A stretch of 64,000 nucleotides of DNA, taken from the NCBI RefSeq assembly GCF_900207585.1, contig NZ_OAOP01000005.1:303804-367803 (forward strand), written 5' to 3'. The notes beneath the pieces are model-generated. The model made no database searches and was not told the DNA's origin. It saw only the letters and a list, made by a program, of their open reading frames with translations. The stretch's first letter is position 1; every line of letters starts with the position of its first letter. Below, one piece after another: positions 50,626 through 60,319 of the stretch. Both the position numbers and the translations under genes were made by a program. The stretch comes from Bacillus oleivorans. Lineage in GTDB: Bacteria; Bacillota; Bacilli; Bacillales; JC228.

Positions 50626-52419
50626 ATGTTTGGAAAAAAACGCATATATGTGTTGATCTCTGCTATTTTATTATTATTTATTATCTTGTTAGGCCGAATG
50701 GCTCAAATTCAATTAACAAATACTGAAAGCTTTACGGATCGGAATATTAATTTATTAGAGGCAAGCGTTGACCAAAGAACACAAGCAGTCGTGATCGACC
50801 AGGGGAGAGGGAAATTTCTCGACCGTAACGGGGAGTTGCTTACTCACTTTTCACTCCCATCGCTCGTTTTATTTCCCTTTCTAAAAGAAATGGAATGGGA
50901 CGCGAAAGCAGTTGCGAGTATTATAGGAGTTTCGGAAGAAGCACTCCTGCATGCCATAAAGGAAGCAAAAGAACCTTTTATTTTTGGAGGCAGTGATCCT
51001 TTCGAACTGACAGAAAATCAGATGAAAAGAATTAATGAACTGCAAATCCCAGGAGTCTTTGCCGTCCATAAGCAATTTACGAGAAAGGAAATTCCGGCTG
51101 AGCAGCTGATCGGAATTGTTAGGGAGAACCCTGTTGTCTTAAAGGAGAGATATGGTGATAGGGATCTGCCGATTAATACGATGATTGGGATAACAGGATT
51201 ACAGGCAAGTTTTGATGAATTTATCCTGCAGGAAGGAGAAACAAAGCTGCTCTATCATGTGGATGCGAGGGGAGGTCCTTTGTTTGGGATTGATGTAAAA
51301 TATATCGATCCGGCTAATCCCTTTTATCCTGTTAACGTTCAAACTACCATTGATATAGAAATCCAACAGATGATCGAGGCTTTAACAGATAGGCACAACA
51401 TTCAGAATGGAGGAGTTGTACTGCTAGATGTCGAAACCAATGATATATTAGCAATGGTTTCCCGTCCACATTTGAATGAAAATGCTCCCTTTGATGATGA
51501 AGGGTCTATAAATTTTATGTTAACTCCGCAAATCATTGGTTCTGTTTTTAAAACAGTAGTAGCAGCTGCAGCGATTGATCTCGAAATGGATCTTCCGACA
51601 AATACGTTTAATTGCAGTTTAACGATCCGAGATGAAGTAGATCCTAACTACAATTATGGCTATTTGAACCTCGAGGAAAGCTTTGCTAAAAGCTGTAACC
51701 GTACCTTTGCCCTTTTAGCAGAAGAAATTCAAAAGCAAGATCCAGCTCTTTTAGAAAAATATGCGGAAAAGCTATCACTGACAGGCATTAACGGCTGGAT
51801 CGGTGATGTATTTCATTACAGCAACTTTCAGCAGCTTCCAGATGAAAAAGCTGGACGTGTTTTTAATAAGGATGAGGATCGGAAGGATTCCAATTTAGTA
51901 AGGCTTACAGGAATCGGACAACATGAGGTACGGGCTACACCACTTGGCGTGGCCAGTATGATGGCGACAATTGCACGCGGAGGCGATCGACTCATGACCA
52001 GAGCTGTCAGTGACTTAACCTATAAAAATAATACGAACTTTTTTGAGTTCCCCGTCCAAAAACAAGATGGAGACACGATATCTCCGTACACGGCAATGAA
52101 ATTACAGCATCTTTTAAGAGAAGTTGTAGTCCACAATGAAGGAACAGGAAGATGGTTTCAAGGTCTGCCTTACGAGGTGGCCGGCAAGTCTGGAACTGCA
52201 GAAACAGGGATTGAACAAAATGGCATACAGCTCCACAATAAGTGGTTTGCAGGGTACTTCCCTTTTAAAAATCCTGCGTATGCGCTAGTCGTTGTTAATT
52301 TAGACGTACCTTCTGAAGAGGGAGGTATAAATCCTCTATTCAGTGATATTGTGAAGGGTTTATATGACCTTGACCAAAGAAGATATCAAGATATGACTGC
52401 AGGAAAAGAAGCTGAATAA
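50626..52419 (+). CDS. pbpI: Class B penicillin-binding protein PbpI (PBP4b)
   Basis: PbpI is a peptidoglycan transpeptidase; in B. subtilis it is made under sigma-E and acts in sporulation. The 597-residue protein has an N-terminal membrane anchor (about 8-26), a PBP dimer domain (about 48-200) and a transpeptidase domain with SVFK (catalytic S306), SCN (356-358) and KSG (521-523). ATG 50626 has GAGGTG 6 bases before it, within a hairpin. The active-site triad is complete. It is likely co-transcribed with yrrS. Confidence 0.94.
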   Translation: MFGKKRIYVLISAILLLFIILLGRMAQIQLTNTESFTDRNINLLEASVDQRTQAVVIDQGRGKFLDRNGELLTHFSLPSLVLFPFLKEMEWDAKAVASIIGVSEEALLHAIKEAKEPFIFGGSDPFELTENQMKRINELQIPGVFAVHKQFTRKEIPAEQLIGIVRENPVVLKERYGDRDLPINTMIGITGLQASFDEFILQEGETKLLYHVDARGGPLFGIDVKYIDPANPFYPVNVQTTIDIEIQQMIEALTDRHNIQNGGVVLLDVETNDILAMVSRPHLNENAPFDDEGSINFMLTPQIIGSVFKTVVAAAAIDLEMDLPTNTFNCSLTIRDEVDPNYNYGYLNLEESFAKSCNRTFALLAEEIQKQDPALLEKYAEKLSLTGINGWIGDVFHYSNFQQLPDEKAGRVFNKDEDRKDSNLVRLTGIGQHEVRATPLGVASMMATIARGGDRLMTRAVSDLTYKNNTNFFEFPVQKQDGDTISPYTAMKLQHLLREVVVHNEGTGRWFQGLPYEVAGKSGTAETGIEQNGIQLHNKWFAGYFPFKNPAYALVVVNLDVPSEEGGINPLFSDIVKGLYDLDQRRYQDMTAGKEAE

Positions 52420-52561
52420 ATAAAATAATGGCAATCCAGCCAATTATTTCATTCCTTTTACAAACTATGCTCGGACTTCAAGTAATAACAGGTTCATGTT
52501 AATATAAAAGAGATTGTAAATAAAAGCGAACTTTCGGTTGGTAGTGAAAGGGGAGAGTAAC

Positions 52562-53296
52562 TTGAAAAATGACTATAAAGACTTTTATATTGGCTCAAGA
52601 GCACAAGCAAGGTCTAAAAAGAGAAAATCAAACCTGATTTTAAATAGTTTAATTGGAATTGTTGTTTTATTAATCGTGATTGTAGGAGCCAATATATTCT
52701 TCGGATCTGACAATGATGAGGCGGCATCAGACGCTACTAATCCTCAAAACAATTCTGAAAATATAGATGGCGGCAATACTGATGCAGATGAAGAACAAGG
52801 CGAAGACACAGAGGCTCCGGCTGAAGAAGAGACAGATAGTCCGGATAACGGTGAACCTGCTGAGGAGGAAACAGATCCCGCTGCCGATCCTTCCGAAGAA
52901 GGTGAATCGGATTCCACTGTAGATTTGCCGCAAGAAAATGAAACCATTGTAGAAAATAGCAATGATCCAAACGTAAAACAAACATTTGTAAATCCTGGCT
53001 GGCAGCCAATTGGAACACAGCAGCAGGGTGATCATACAAAGAATTTTTCATCTGATTCACAAGACTGGGCAGAAATGCAGCAAGCGATTGCGGTGGCCCT
53101 CAATACTTCAACAAGTGGTCTGACTTACTGGTGTGTTGAAAATGGCGGCGGTGAACAAGTTATTGGTACTGTAACGACTAAAGGAAGTGCCAATGAGCCA
53201 TATAGAGTCTACATTGAATGGGTGAACGGACAAGGCTGGAAACCGGTTATGGTCCAATCCTTAGTTGAAAATGACAAGCAAAATAGTTGTGGTTAA
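52562..53296 (+). CDS. yrrS: DUF1510 family membrane protein YrrS
   Basis: TTG 52562 lies 7 bases after AGGGGAG. The 244-residue protein has a basic cytoplasmic N-terminus (RAQARSKKRK), one transmembrane helix (about 26-47), a long low-complexity acidic linker (about 50-140, rich in Glu/Asp/Pro) and a C-terminal extracellular DUF1510 domain with GWQPIGTQQ and VYIEWVNGQGWKPV. As in B. subtilis it follows the class B PBP gene, suggesting a shared cell-wall role in sporulation, but no activity is known. Confidence 0.9.
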   Translation: MKNDYKDFYIGSRAQARSKKRKSNLILNSLIGIVVLLIVIVGANIFFGSDNDEAASDATNPQNNSENIDGGNTDADEEQGEDTEAPAEEETDSPDNGEPAEEETDPAADPSEEGESDSTVDLPQENETIVENSNDPNVKQTFVNPGWQPIGTQQQGDHTKNFSSDSQDWAEMQQAIAVALNTSTSGLTYWCVENGGGEQVIGTVTTKGSANEPYRVYIEWVNGQGWKPVMVQSLVENDKQNSCG

Positions 53297-53309
53297 TCAT
53301 TATAATGAG

Positions 53310-53350
53310 AAGACTGTTCTGATGGGTTTGACCCCTTTGGGCAGTCTTTT
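53310..53350 (+). terminator. Terminator of pbpI-yrrS
   Basis: AGACTG (53311-53316) pairs with CAGTCT (53342-53347) around a 25-base loop that contains GGGTTTGACCC; a T run follows. Confidence 0.75.
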
Positions 53351-53352
53351 TT

Positions 53353-53627
53353 ATTTGTTTAGGGAAATGCCAAGAAGCAGCGGATGTTATCTCAGGGACC
53401 AAAGTAGACCGAAAAAAAAAGAAGAGCCCTTAAAAGAGCTTCTAAACGGCCAAAGCACAGATAGAAACATAAGGAATTCTCCTTTATTCCTCCATCCTGT
53501 TAGTAAAAGCAAGTATGTGTCAGAGATTTTGTTTGTTTAATTCCGCTTGATATGGTACATTGGGAACAAGGTTTTGGTTAATTCATACTATACTCATAGG
53601 AATTATATAAATTAGAGGTGAAGTAAA
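53353..53627. other. Intergenic stretch without a supported gene
   Basis: No frame here has a ribosome-binding site or recognisable product. An open frame at 53265-53540 crosses the terminator and reads as random sequence. The last 60 bases before yrrT hold a TATACT (53589-53594) with no good -35 and an AT-rich AGGAATTATATAAATT that could be a CymR site; this is weak. Confidence 0.4.
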
Positions 53628-54266
53628 GTGGGCCGTGAATTTTTAGATTTATTTGCCGAGTGGGCAGATTCATATGATCAAACTGTTTCAGGTCATGATC
53701 CTCAATATATGGATGTCTTTTCAAACTACGATCAAATTTTAGAAGAAGTGGCGAATCGGGCGATTAGTCCCGTATTAGAATTTGGAGTAGGAACAGGAAA
53801 CCTGACACAAGTCATGCTGCAGAAAGACTTAAAGGTTACTGGTGTCGAGCCATCTAAAGAAATGAGACAAATTGCTATTCAAAAGCTCCCTTCTTTCGCT
53901 GAAATTAAAGAAGGAGACTTTTTGACTTTTCCGATACAAAAGGAGATCGGAAGTATAGTTAGTACTTATGCCTTTCATCATTTGACAGATGAGGAGAAAG
54001 AAAAAGCATTTCGCATCTATTCTTCCATGCTAATCAAGGGACAAAAGATCGTTTTTGCTGATACCATGTTTGAATCGGAGCTTGCATATACTACAATGAT
54101 AGAAGATGCCAAACAAAAAGGATATAATCGTCTTGCGGGAGATCTTTTATCGGAATACTATACAACAATTCCAAAAATGAAGGCTATGGTAACAGCAGCA
54201 GGGTTTAGTGTTGAATTTAAACAGCTGAATCCTTTTGTTTGGGTTATGGAAGCCATTAAACAATAG
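53628..54266 (+). CDS. yrrT: SAM-dependent methyltransferase YrrT
   Basis: GTG 53628 after GAGGTGAAG gives the B. subtilis N-terminus [19 protein letters not shown]. The 212-residue protein has a class I methyltransferase fold with motif [13 protein letters not shown] and the conserved [13 protein letters not shown]. It is the first gene of the methionine-to-cysteine salvage operon. The substrate is not established; its place suggests generation or handling of SAM-derived thioethers. In B. subtilis the operon is repressed by CymR, present here at 35.2 kb. Confidence 0.92.
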   Translation: MGREFLDLFAEWADSYDQTVSGHDPQYMDVFSNYDQILEEVANRAISPVLEFGVGTGNLTQVMLQKDLKVTGVEPSKEMRQIAIQKLPSFAEIKEGDFLTFPIQKEIGSIVSTYAFHHLTDEEKEKAFRIYSSMLIKGQKIVFADTMFESELAYTTMIEDAKQKGYNRLAGDLLSEYYTTIPKMKAMVTAAGFSVEFKQLNPFVWVMEAIKQ

Positions 54267-54322
54267 AATCTACCTATCCTCTCGCAATGGCATTTATATT
54301 GGAGAAAGTAGGGAGATATAAG

Positions 54323-55015
54323 ATGAAAGTAGCCATTATTGGTGCAATGGAAGAAGAAGTTGTAATTTTACGGGACAGAATGTCAGAAACAACTATTACA
54401 AATGTAGCAGGATGCGAATTTACTGAAGGCACATTAGAAGGCAGAGAAGTAATCTTATCGAAATCAGGGATAGGAAAAGTGAATGCTGCCATGTCTACCA
54501 CTCTGTTACTGCAAATTTTTAAGCCCAATTATGTTTTAAATACAGGCTCTGCCGGCGGGTTTAATCCTGCGTTACAAGTAGGAGATCTCGTCATTTCATC
54601 AGAGGTTCGTCATCACGATGTAGATGTTACGATATTTGGTTATGAATACGGTCAAGTACCCCAGCTTCCTGCCGCTTTTAAAGCCGATGACCGATTAATC
54701 GGGATTGCACAAGAAGCTGCTAAGGAAATTGAGGGAGTTCAAACTGTTACAGGGTTAATCGCAACAGGAGATTCGTTTATGAATGATGCGGAGCGAGTAG
54801 AATTTGTACGAGGAAAGTTTCCTGAACTGCAAGCAGCAGAAATGGAGGCAGCTGCTATTAGCCAAGTCTGTTATCAGTTTGGAACGCCATTATTGATTAT
54901 TCGTGCTCTTTCAGATATTGCAGGCAAGGAATCGAACGTTTCATTTGAGCAATTTTTAGATAAAGCTGCTAAACATTCAGCTGAACTAGTAGTCAATATA
55001 GTAAGGAACTTATAA
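54323..55015 (+). CDS. mtnN: 5'-methylthioadenosine/S-adenosylhomocysteine nucleosidase
   Basis: MtnN cleaves methylthioadenosine and SAH to adenine plus the thioribose, feeding homocysteine salvage with LuxS. The 230-residue protein starts [13 protein letters not shown] with the catalytic Glu in that motif, has the phosphorylase-like NTGSAGG loop, the ribose-binding AEMEAAA and the catalytic Asp in [11 protein letters not shown] 54323 has AGGGAGA upstream; an ATG 12 codons earlier is unlikely. Confidence 0.96.
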   Translation: MKVAIIGAMEEEVVILRDRMSETTITNVAGCEFTEGTLEGREVILSKSGIGKVNAAMSTTLLLQIFKPNYVLNTGSAGGFNPALQVGDLVISSEVRHHDVDVTIFGYEYGQVPQLPAAFKADDRLIGIAQEAAKEIEGVQTVTGLIATGDSFMNDAERVEFVRGKFPELQAAEMEAAAISQVCYQFGTPLLIIRALSDIAGKESNVSFEQFLDKAAKHSAELVVNIVRNL

Positions 55016-55036
55016 AAAACGAAAAGGAGTGGGAAG

Positions 55037-57099
<2,063 letters not shown>

Positions 57100-57103
57100 T
57101 TCG

Positions 57104-57131
57104 AAGTCCCCTTTAAAGGGGACTTTATTTT
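57104..57131 (+). terminator. Terminator after mccB
   Basis: Bases 57104-57125 form a perfect 22-base palindrome (AAGTCCCC...GGGGACTT) followed by TATTTT. Confidence 0.85.
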
Positions 57132-57228
57132 AGGTATGCCCTCCTATTTCTTCCTATAATTACATAAGAGATTACAAGTTTAATATGGTATTCTTTTTAA
57201 TATAGTTTGGAAATGGCGGGTGATAGGG

Positions 57229-57477
57229 TTGAAGAATCAAATGAAGATTCTAAAAGGAAAAGTAGAAGATTATCAAAGATTTGCTTATGTTTTATTAGCG
57301 GTAAGCGGATTTTTATATTTCGGTGCTGTGATCCCTACCATTGAAAAAACTGAATTTGGGCATGTTTTATTAATGGCAGGAACCATTTTTTTTATAACCG
57401 CAGCAACCGCATGCCTGTTTTATGCAAGGCATTGTAAGAGATGTCTCCATGAAATAGAAGAGGATCAAAATGTATAA
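57229..57477 (+). CDS. yrhC: YrhC family small membrane protein
   Basis: The 82-residue protein has two transmembrane helices (about 16-36 and 44-63) and a short C-terminal tail with CKRCLHEIEED. The position after mccB and the pattern fit B. subtilis YrhC, last gene of the operon. The start is TTG 57229 (8 bases after GGCGGG), with GTG 57220 and ATG 57241 as alternatives. Function unknown. Here a terminator separates it from mccB. Confidence 0.8.
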   Translation: MKNQMKILKGKVEDYQRFAYVLLAVSGFLYFGAVIPTIEKTEFGHVLLMAGTIFFITAATACLFYARHCKRCLHEIEEDQNV

Positions 57478-57485
57478 TATTTATG

Positions 57486-57511
57486 AGCTAACCCTAGTGG
57501 TTAGCTTTTTT
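57486..57511 (+). terminator. Terminator of yrhC
   Basis: AGCTAACC (57486-57493) and GGTTAGCT (57499-57506) with a 5-base loop and T run. Confidence 0.9.
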
Positions 57512-57697
57512 AATGGCTTTTTTAGCTATAGGAACATAATGAATGTTATGGCTATGGAGCTTGTTTTATTTTTTGCGTTTATAGTGAGAGACATTCTAAT
57601 GCCTGACTTACCGTAATTTGTTTTTCATTCCTCCTCTTACATAATAAGCCAGCTATAGGCTGTACAGCCATTTTTTAATTTATTAGGAAAAAAGTGG

Positions 57698-57726
57698 TTT
57701 ACTTTTTGATGTTCTGCTTATATAAT
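57698..57726 (+). promoter_or_regulatory. Sigma-A promoter of the tiny-gene cluster
   Basis: TTTACT 57698-57703, 17-base spacer, TATAAT 57721-57726. About 36 bases downstream is a 29-codon frame. Upstream, 57512-57697 holds only a GGCTGTACAGCC palindrome (57658-57669) followed by T. Confidence 0.72.
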
Positions 57727-57761
57727 AGCAATGAGATTAAGAAAAGGAGGTCGAAGAAAAA

Positions 57762-57851
57762 ATGAAAAAGATCATTGCTGTATGTATGAAACAACAAATG
57801 AATATCGTTAAATTTTCGGATTCGACCTCGGTGAACGGTTGTTTTAGGTAG
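57762..57851 (+). CDS. 29-residue small protein, first of the yrzI cluster
   Basis: A 29-codon frame begins MKKIIAVCMKQQMNIVKF and ends with GCFR. A strong AAAAGGAGG lies 11 bases before the ATG and a near-consensus promoter lies just upstream, so translation is likely. Two terminators follow within 115 bases. It resembles no family I can name; the locus matches the tiny frames next to yrzI in B. subtilis. It could also be a leader peptide for downstream yrzI. Confidence 0.5.
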   Translation: MKKIIAVCMKQQMNIVKFSDSTSVNGCFR

Positions 57852-57878
57852 CAGTCTGCTTATTTTTAAGTATACGCA

Positions 57879-57911
57879 CCGCAGGAAGAAACGGATTCCT
57901 GCGGTTTTTTT
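57879..57911 (+). terminator. First of two tandem terminators
   Basis: CCGCAGGAA (57879-57887) pairs with TTCCTGCGG (57896-57904), followed by seven T. Confidence 0.94.
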
Positions 57912-57935
57912 GTGCCCAAAATAGATTACATGTAG

Positions 57936-57965
57936 GCCGCAGGTATCATTCCTGCGGCTTTTTTT
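57936..57965 (+). terminator. Second of two tandem terminators
   Basis: GCCGCAGG (57936-57943) pairs with CCTGCGGC (57951-57958), followed by seven T. The stem is nearly the same sequence as the first, pointing to a local duplication. Confidence 0.93.
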
Positions 57966-58100
57966 GTCTTTAAAGGGGTTACGGTTCTTCCGATTATGGC
58001 ATTCGCTTTTTGTCCACTGGCCCTTGTAAAAAAATAAGCAGACCCACCGTCACTCATTTTACAATCTCTAATGTTAACTATTGAAGGAGGAAAAACGTTT

Positions 58101-58244
58101 ATGACATTTCAGTTTATTTTCTTTACGATAACGATCGAGAAACGTAAAAAAACCGCTGAGCAAATTTTGCGTGAAGAAGAAATTCAAAAGATTTATGATG
58201 ACATGAAAACTCGTCAAGCTGAATATTTTATTCGAATTGGGTAG
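58101..58244 (+). CDS. yrzI: YrzI family small protein
   Basis: A 47-residue protein with AAGGAGG before its ATG. It starts MTFQFIFFTITIEKRKK and ends QAEYFIRIG, matching the YrzI family: a short hydrophobic beta-like N-terminus and a charged helical remainder. In B. subtilis yrzI is in a polycistronic transcript with tiny frames and is a substrate of the ribosome-dependent nuclease Rae1 (recalled, not checked). The product's role is unclear; toxicity on overexpression has been reported for B. subtilis. Confidence 0.85.
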   Translation: MTFQFIFFTITIEKRKKTAEQILREEEIQKIYDDMKTRQAEYFIRIG

Positions 58245-58287
58245 TTAAGAAATCATTTATTATTTTAAGGAAGGAGAGTGGAGTAAG

Positions 58288-58344
58288 ATGAATATTTCAT
58301 CTAAATTATTAGTAATGATTGTTATGGAGATGGATACAGCGTAG
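58288..58344 (+). CDS. 18-residue small protein downstream of yrzI
   Basis: The frame MNISSKLLVMIVMEMDTA is preceded by AAGGAGAG and ends just before a strong terminator. It is on the same strand and 43 bases after yrzI. B. subtilis carries a similarly sized cryptic frame in the yrzI transcript in which Rae1 cuts; this could be its counterpart. Real translation is inferred from the strong SD only. Confidence 0.5.
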   Translation: MNISSKLLVMIVMEMDTA

Positions 58345-58347
58345 TTA

Positions 58348-58381
58348 AAAAAGGCAGTCATATAAAGGCTGCCTTTTTTTT
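58348..58381 (+). terminator. Terminator of the yrzI cluster
   Basis: AAAGGCAG (58350-58357) pairs with CTGCCTTT (58369-58376), followed by a long T run. Confidence 0.92.
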
Positions 58382-58465
58382 GCAAACGTTCTTCACTGGT
58401 TGTTAATACCAACGGAAGTACGGGCCACTTTCTTTTCTAGACATGCACAATTATACATCTCTATA

Positions 58466-58475
58466 CATAGGTATA
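58466..58475 (+). promoter_or_regulatory. Possible mother-cell (sigma-E/K) -10 element before sigK
   Basis: CATAGGTATA lies 35 bases before the sigK start and resembles the CATAnnnTA -10 box of sigma-E and sigma-K promoters. The -35 is not clear. Confidence 0.35.
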
Positions 58476-58510
58476 AGTTATAGGCGAATGTCTAGAGGAG
58501 AGGTGATGAA

Positions 58511-58906
58511 ATGTCTGGAATTCTTGCAGCATTATCCTACTTAGTCAAAGAGCTTTTTTTCTTGGTTTCATATGTAAAAAATAACGCCTTTCCACAACCC
58601 TTATCTGCGAGCGATGAAAGGAAATACCTGCGGAAAATGGCAGAGGGGGATGAGGAAGCCAGGAACCTATTAATCGAACATAATTTAAGGCTGGTTGCTC
58701 ACATTGTCAAGAAGTTTGAAAACACAGGAGAAGATGTGGAAGATCTGATCTCCATTGGCACGATTGGTTTAATAAAAGCGATTGAAAGCTACTCAGAAGG
58801 AAAAGGAACGAAACTCGCAACCTATGCAGCCAGATGTATTGAAAACGAAATATCAATTACATTACCATTGCTAGGGTGTCTTTCCCTTCCTCTCATTATT
58901 GTATAA
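58511..58906 (+). CDS. sigK: N-terminal half of sigma-K (spoIVCB), interrupted after codon 114
   Basis: Sigma-K is the late mother-cell sigma factor. Codons 1-114 match pro-sigma-K: the membrane-associated pro-sequence ([20 protein letters not shown]), then regions 1.2-2 ([53 protein letters not shown]). Homology stops at ENEI near 58852, the same codon region where skin interrupts sigK in B. subtilis; 17 unrelated codons and a stop follow. No frameshift is seen. GAGGTGATGAA precedes the ATG. The product as read lacks regions 2.4, 3 and 4 and is inactive until the element is excised. Confidence 0.93.
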   Translation: MSGILAALSYLVKELFFLVSYVKNNAFPQPLSASDERKYLRKMAEGDEEARNLLIEHNLRLVAHIVKKFENTGEDVEDLISIGTIGLIKAIESYSEGKGTKLATYAARCIENEISITLPLLGCLSLPLIIV

Positions 58907-58914
58907 TTTATGAA

Positions 58915-59781
58915 TCAGAAATTTTTTGAAGGCTCGAACATCACTTGAATTACTTTTCCGATGATTCGAGCGTTCTCGTTTTCAATAAATATAGGTTCAT
59001 ATTTAGGGTTATCAGGGTAGAGAATTACTTGCCCTGATTCAGTTTTCTTAACTCGTTTAAGGGTTGCATCCTGTCCGTTGACATTTACAACAGCTATTTC
59101 TCCTGTCTCTACTTCAGGTTGAATTTTGACTAAAACCTTATCCCCTTCATAGATTCTGCTACCTATCATAGAATCGCCTTTTACTTTCAATAAAAAAACT
59201 TCTCCATCTTTTAGATTCCACATATTAGGTACTTCAGTCCATTCATCGATGTGTTCTTCAGCTAATATTGGTTGTCCTGCTGCAATAAAACCTAAAACTG
59301 GAACTTTTAAAACACTCGTGATTTCTTCTGCAGTACTTATATATTCCACTTTGTTTTCAGCAGCTCCAATCGTTTCATGTAGTTTCTCGAATTCTTCAAA
59401 AGAAATTGTTCCGCTATAATCTGCAGCTATGATGTCGTTCGGGTTATAACAGATATGATAGGCAAGTCGAAATAAATCATTATCATCGTAATCTGGTTTG
59501 AATGATAATAAAGCTTCCTTTAATTCGTCTATACCTTCTTCAATCGTGTCACTCTGTCCATAGGCAAGCAGTACTATTGGATCTGCTTCTAATACTTTAG
59601 CGAGAGTTAATGTCACTTTAAATGATGGTGGTGGCATTTTTCCGTTTTTTAATTTACTTAAATAGGAACTAGTAATTTTTTGTCCATTCTTCTCGCATCT
59701 TTCTGCAATTTCCAAAAGTGATAAACCTGATTTTTCAATTAATTGGCTGAGTAGTATGGAATATCCTTTTTGTTTATCCAT
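58915..59781 (-). CDS. S24-family phage repressor (CI/LexA-like)
   Basis: The 288-residue protein has an N-terminal helix-turn-helix (about 8-48, LSLLEIAERC and ITSSYLSKLKNG) and a C-terminal LexA/CI autoproteolysis domain: cleavage bond Ala168-Gly169, nucleophile Ser204 in GDSM, and Lys242 in ATLKRV. It should hold the element quiescent and be inactivated through RecA after DNA damage. AGAGGGGG precedes the ATG on the minus strand. It lies only 8 bases from the sigK-derived stop, which is unusual since a recombinase gene adjoins sigK in B. subtilis skin. Confidence 0.93.
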   Translation of the reverse strand: MDKQKGYSILLSQLIEKSGLSLLEIAERCEKNGQKITSSYLSKLKNGKMPPPSFKVTLTLAKVLEADPIVLLAYGQSDTIEEGIDELKEALLSFKPDYDDNDLFRLAYHICYNPNDIIAADYSGTISFEEFEKLHETIGAAENKVEYISTAEEITSVLKVPVLGFIAAGQPILAEEHIDEWTEVPNMWNLKDGEVFLLKVKGDSMIGSRIYEGDKVLVKIQPEVETGEIAVVNVNGQDATLKRVKKTESGQVILYPDNPKYEPIFIENENARIIGKVIQVMFEPSKNF

Positions 59782-59826
59782 AGTTTCCCCCTCTTTTTTA
59801 TATAAATACGCAATTTATCCTCACTC

Positions 59827-59934
59827 ATTATACACTTCATTTGATTAATCAATCAATTTTTTTGAAAAAATTTAAGAAATAAGTATTGACTAATCAATCA
59901 ACTATTGGTAAATTATGATTAACAAGTCAATCAA
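59827..59934. promoter_or_regulatory. Divergent promoters and operator repeats of the phage switch
   Basis: The rightward promoter is TTGACT 59886-59891, 17 bases, TAAATT. The leftward promoter on the minus strand has -10 TATAAT (59827-59832) and -35 TTGATT (59851-59856). The decamer AATCAATCAA occurs at 59847-59856 and 59892-59901 with a variant AGTCAATCAA at 59925-59934. TTGATTAATCAA (59841-59852) is a perfect palindrome. A related TTGACTGATTAGTCAA lies at 60144-60159 across the end of the next gene. These are likely repressor and Cro operators. Confidence 0.75.
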
Positions 59935-59953
59935 TGGGTCTGGAGGTGAAAAA

Positions 59954-60157
59954 ATGCATTCTATTTTCGACTTGAGAAAGAACAAGGGATGGACACAAGA
60001 AGAACTAGGGAAGAAGTTTAGAAAGAAAAAGGCTGCGGAGATTATTTGTAGGTGGGAAAAAGGTAAAACTGCTCCGAGTTCTCAGAATCTTCAAGAACTT
60101 TCGGAGATATTTGGAGTACCAGCTCAAAAAATTTTAATCAAAAGATTGACTGATTAG
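59954..60157 (+). CDS. Cro-like XRE-family regulator
   Basis: The 67-residue protein is a single helix-turn-helix domain of the XRE family (LRKNKGWTQEELGKKF, then WEKGKTAPSSQNLQEL). ATG 59954 has GGAGGTG upstream; an earlier in-frame ATG sits in the promoter region. Divergence from the repressor gene makes a Cro role likely. A possible operator overlaps its 3' end. Confidence 0.85.
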   Translation: MHSIFDLRKNKGWTQEELGKKFRKKKAAEIICRWEKGKTAPSSQNLQELSEIFGVPAQKILIKRLTD

Positions 60158-60195
60158 TCAAGAACAATCTGATTATTGTAAAGTGAGGGAATACA

Positions 60196-60306
60196 GTGAA
60201 AGTAACAATAGTCGGAACACCTAATGAAGAAAGGAAAAAAGAAGCCTTAGACATCATCGTAGAACATCTTCTAGAAGAAAAAGAAGAAGAAAAAGAAGCA
60301 AGTTAA
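60196..60306 (+). CDS. 36-residue phage early protein
   Basis: GTG 60196 follows GTGAGGG. The peptide begins KVTIVGTPNEERKKEALDII and ends in a Glu/Lys-rich tail. Short proteins with this MKVTIxGTP start are familiar to me from early regions of Bacillus phages, with no known role. It lies between cro and the Rha-type gene and is tightly spaced. Confidence 0.6.
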   Translation: MKVTIVGTPNEERKKEALDIIVEHLLEEKEEEKEAS

Positions 60307-60319
60307 AGGAGATGGAGAA

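Noticed and set aside
53265..53540. A 91-codon plus-strand frame overlapping the yrrS end
   Set aside because: It crosses the yrrS terminator, has no good SD and reads as non-biased sequence.
58511..58906. sigK as a simple truncation or frameshift pseudogene
   Set aside because: The break is at the known element insertion region and is followed directly by phage genes; no residual sigK sequence continues in another frame.
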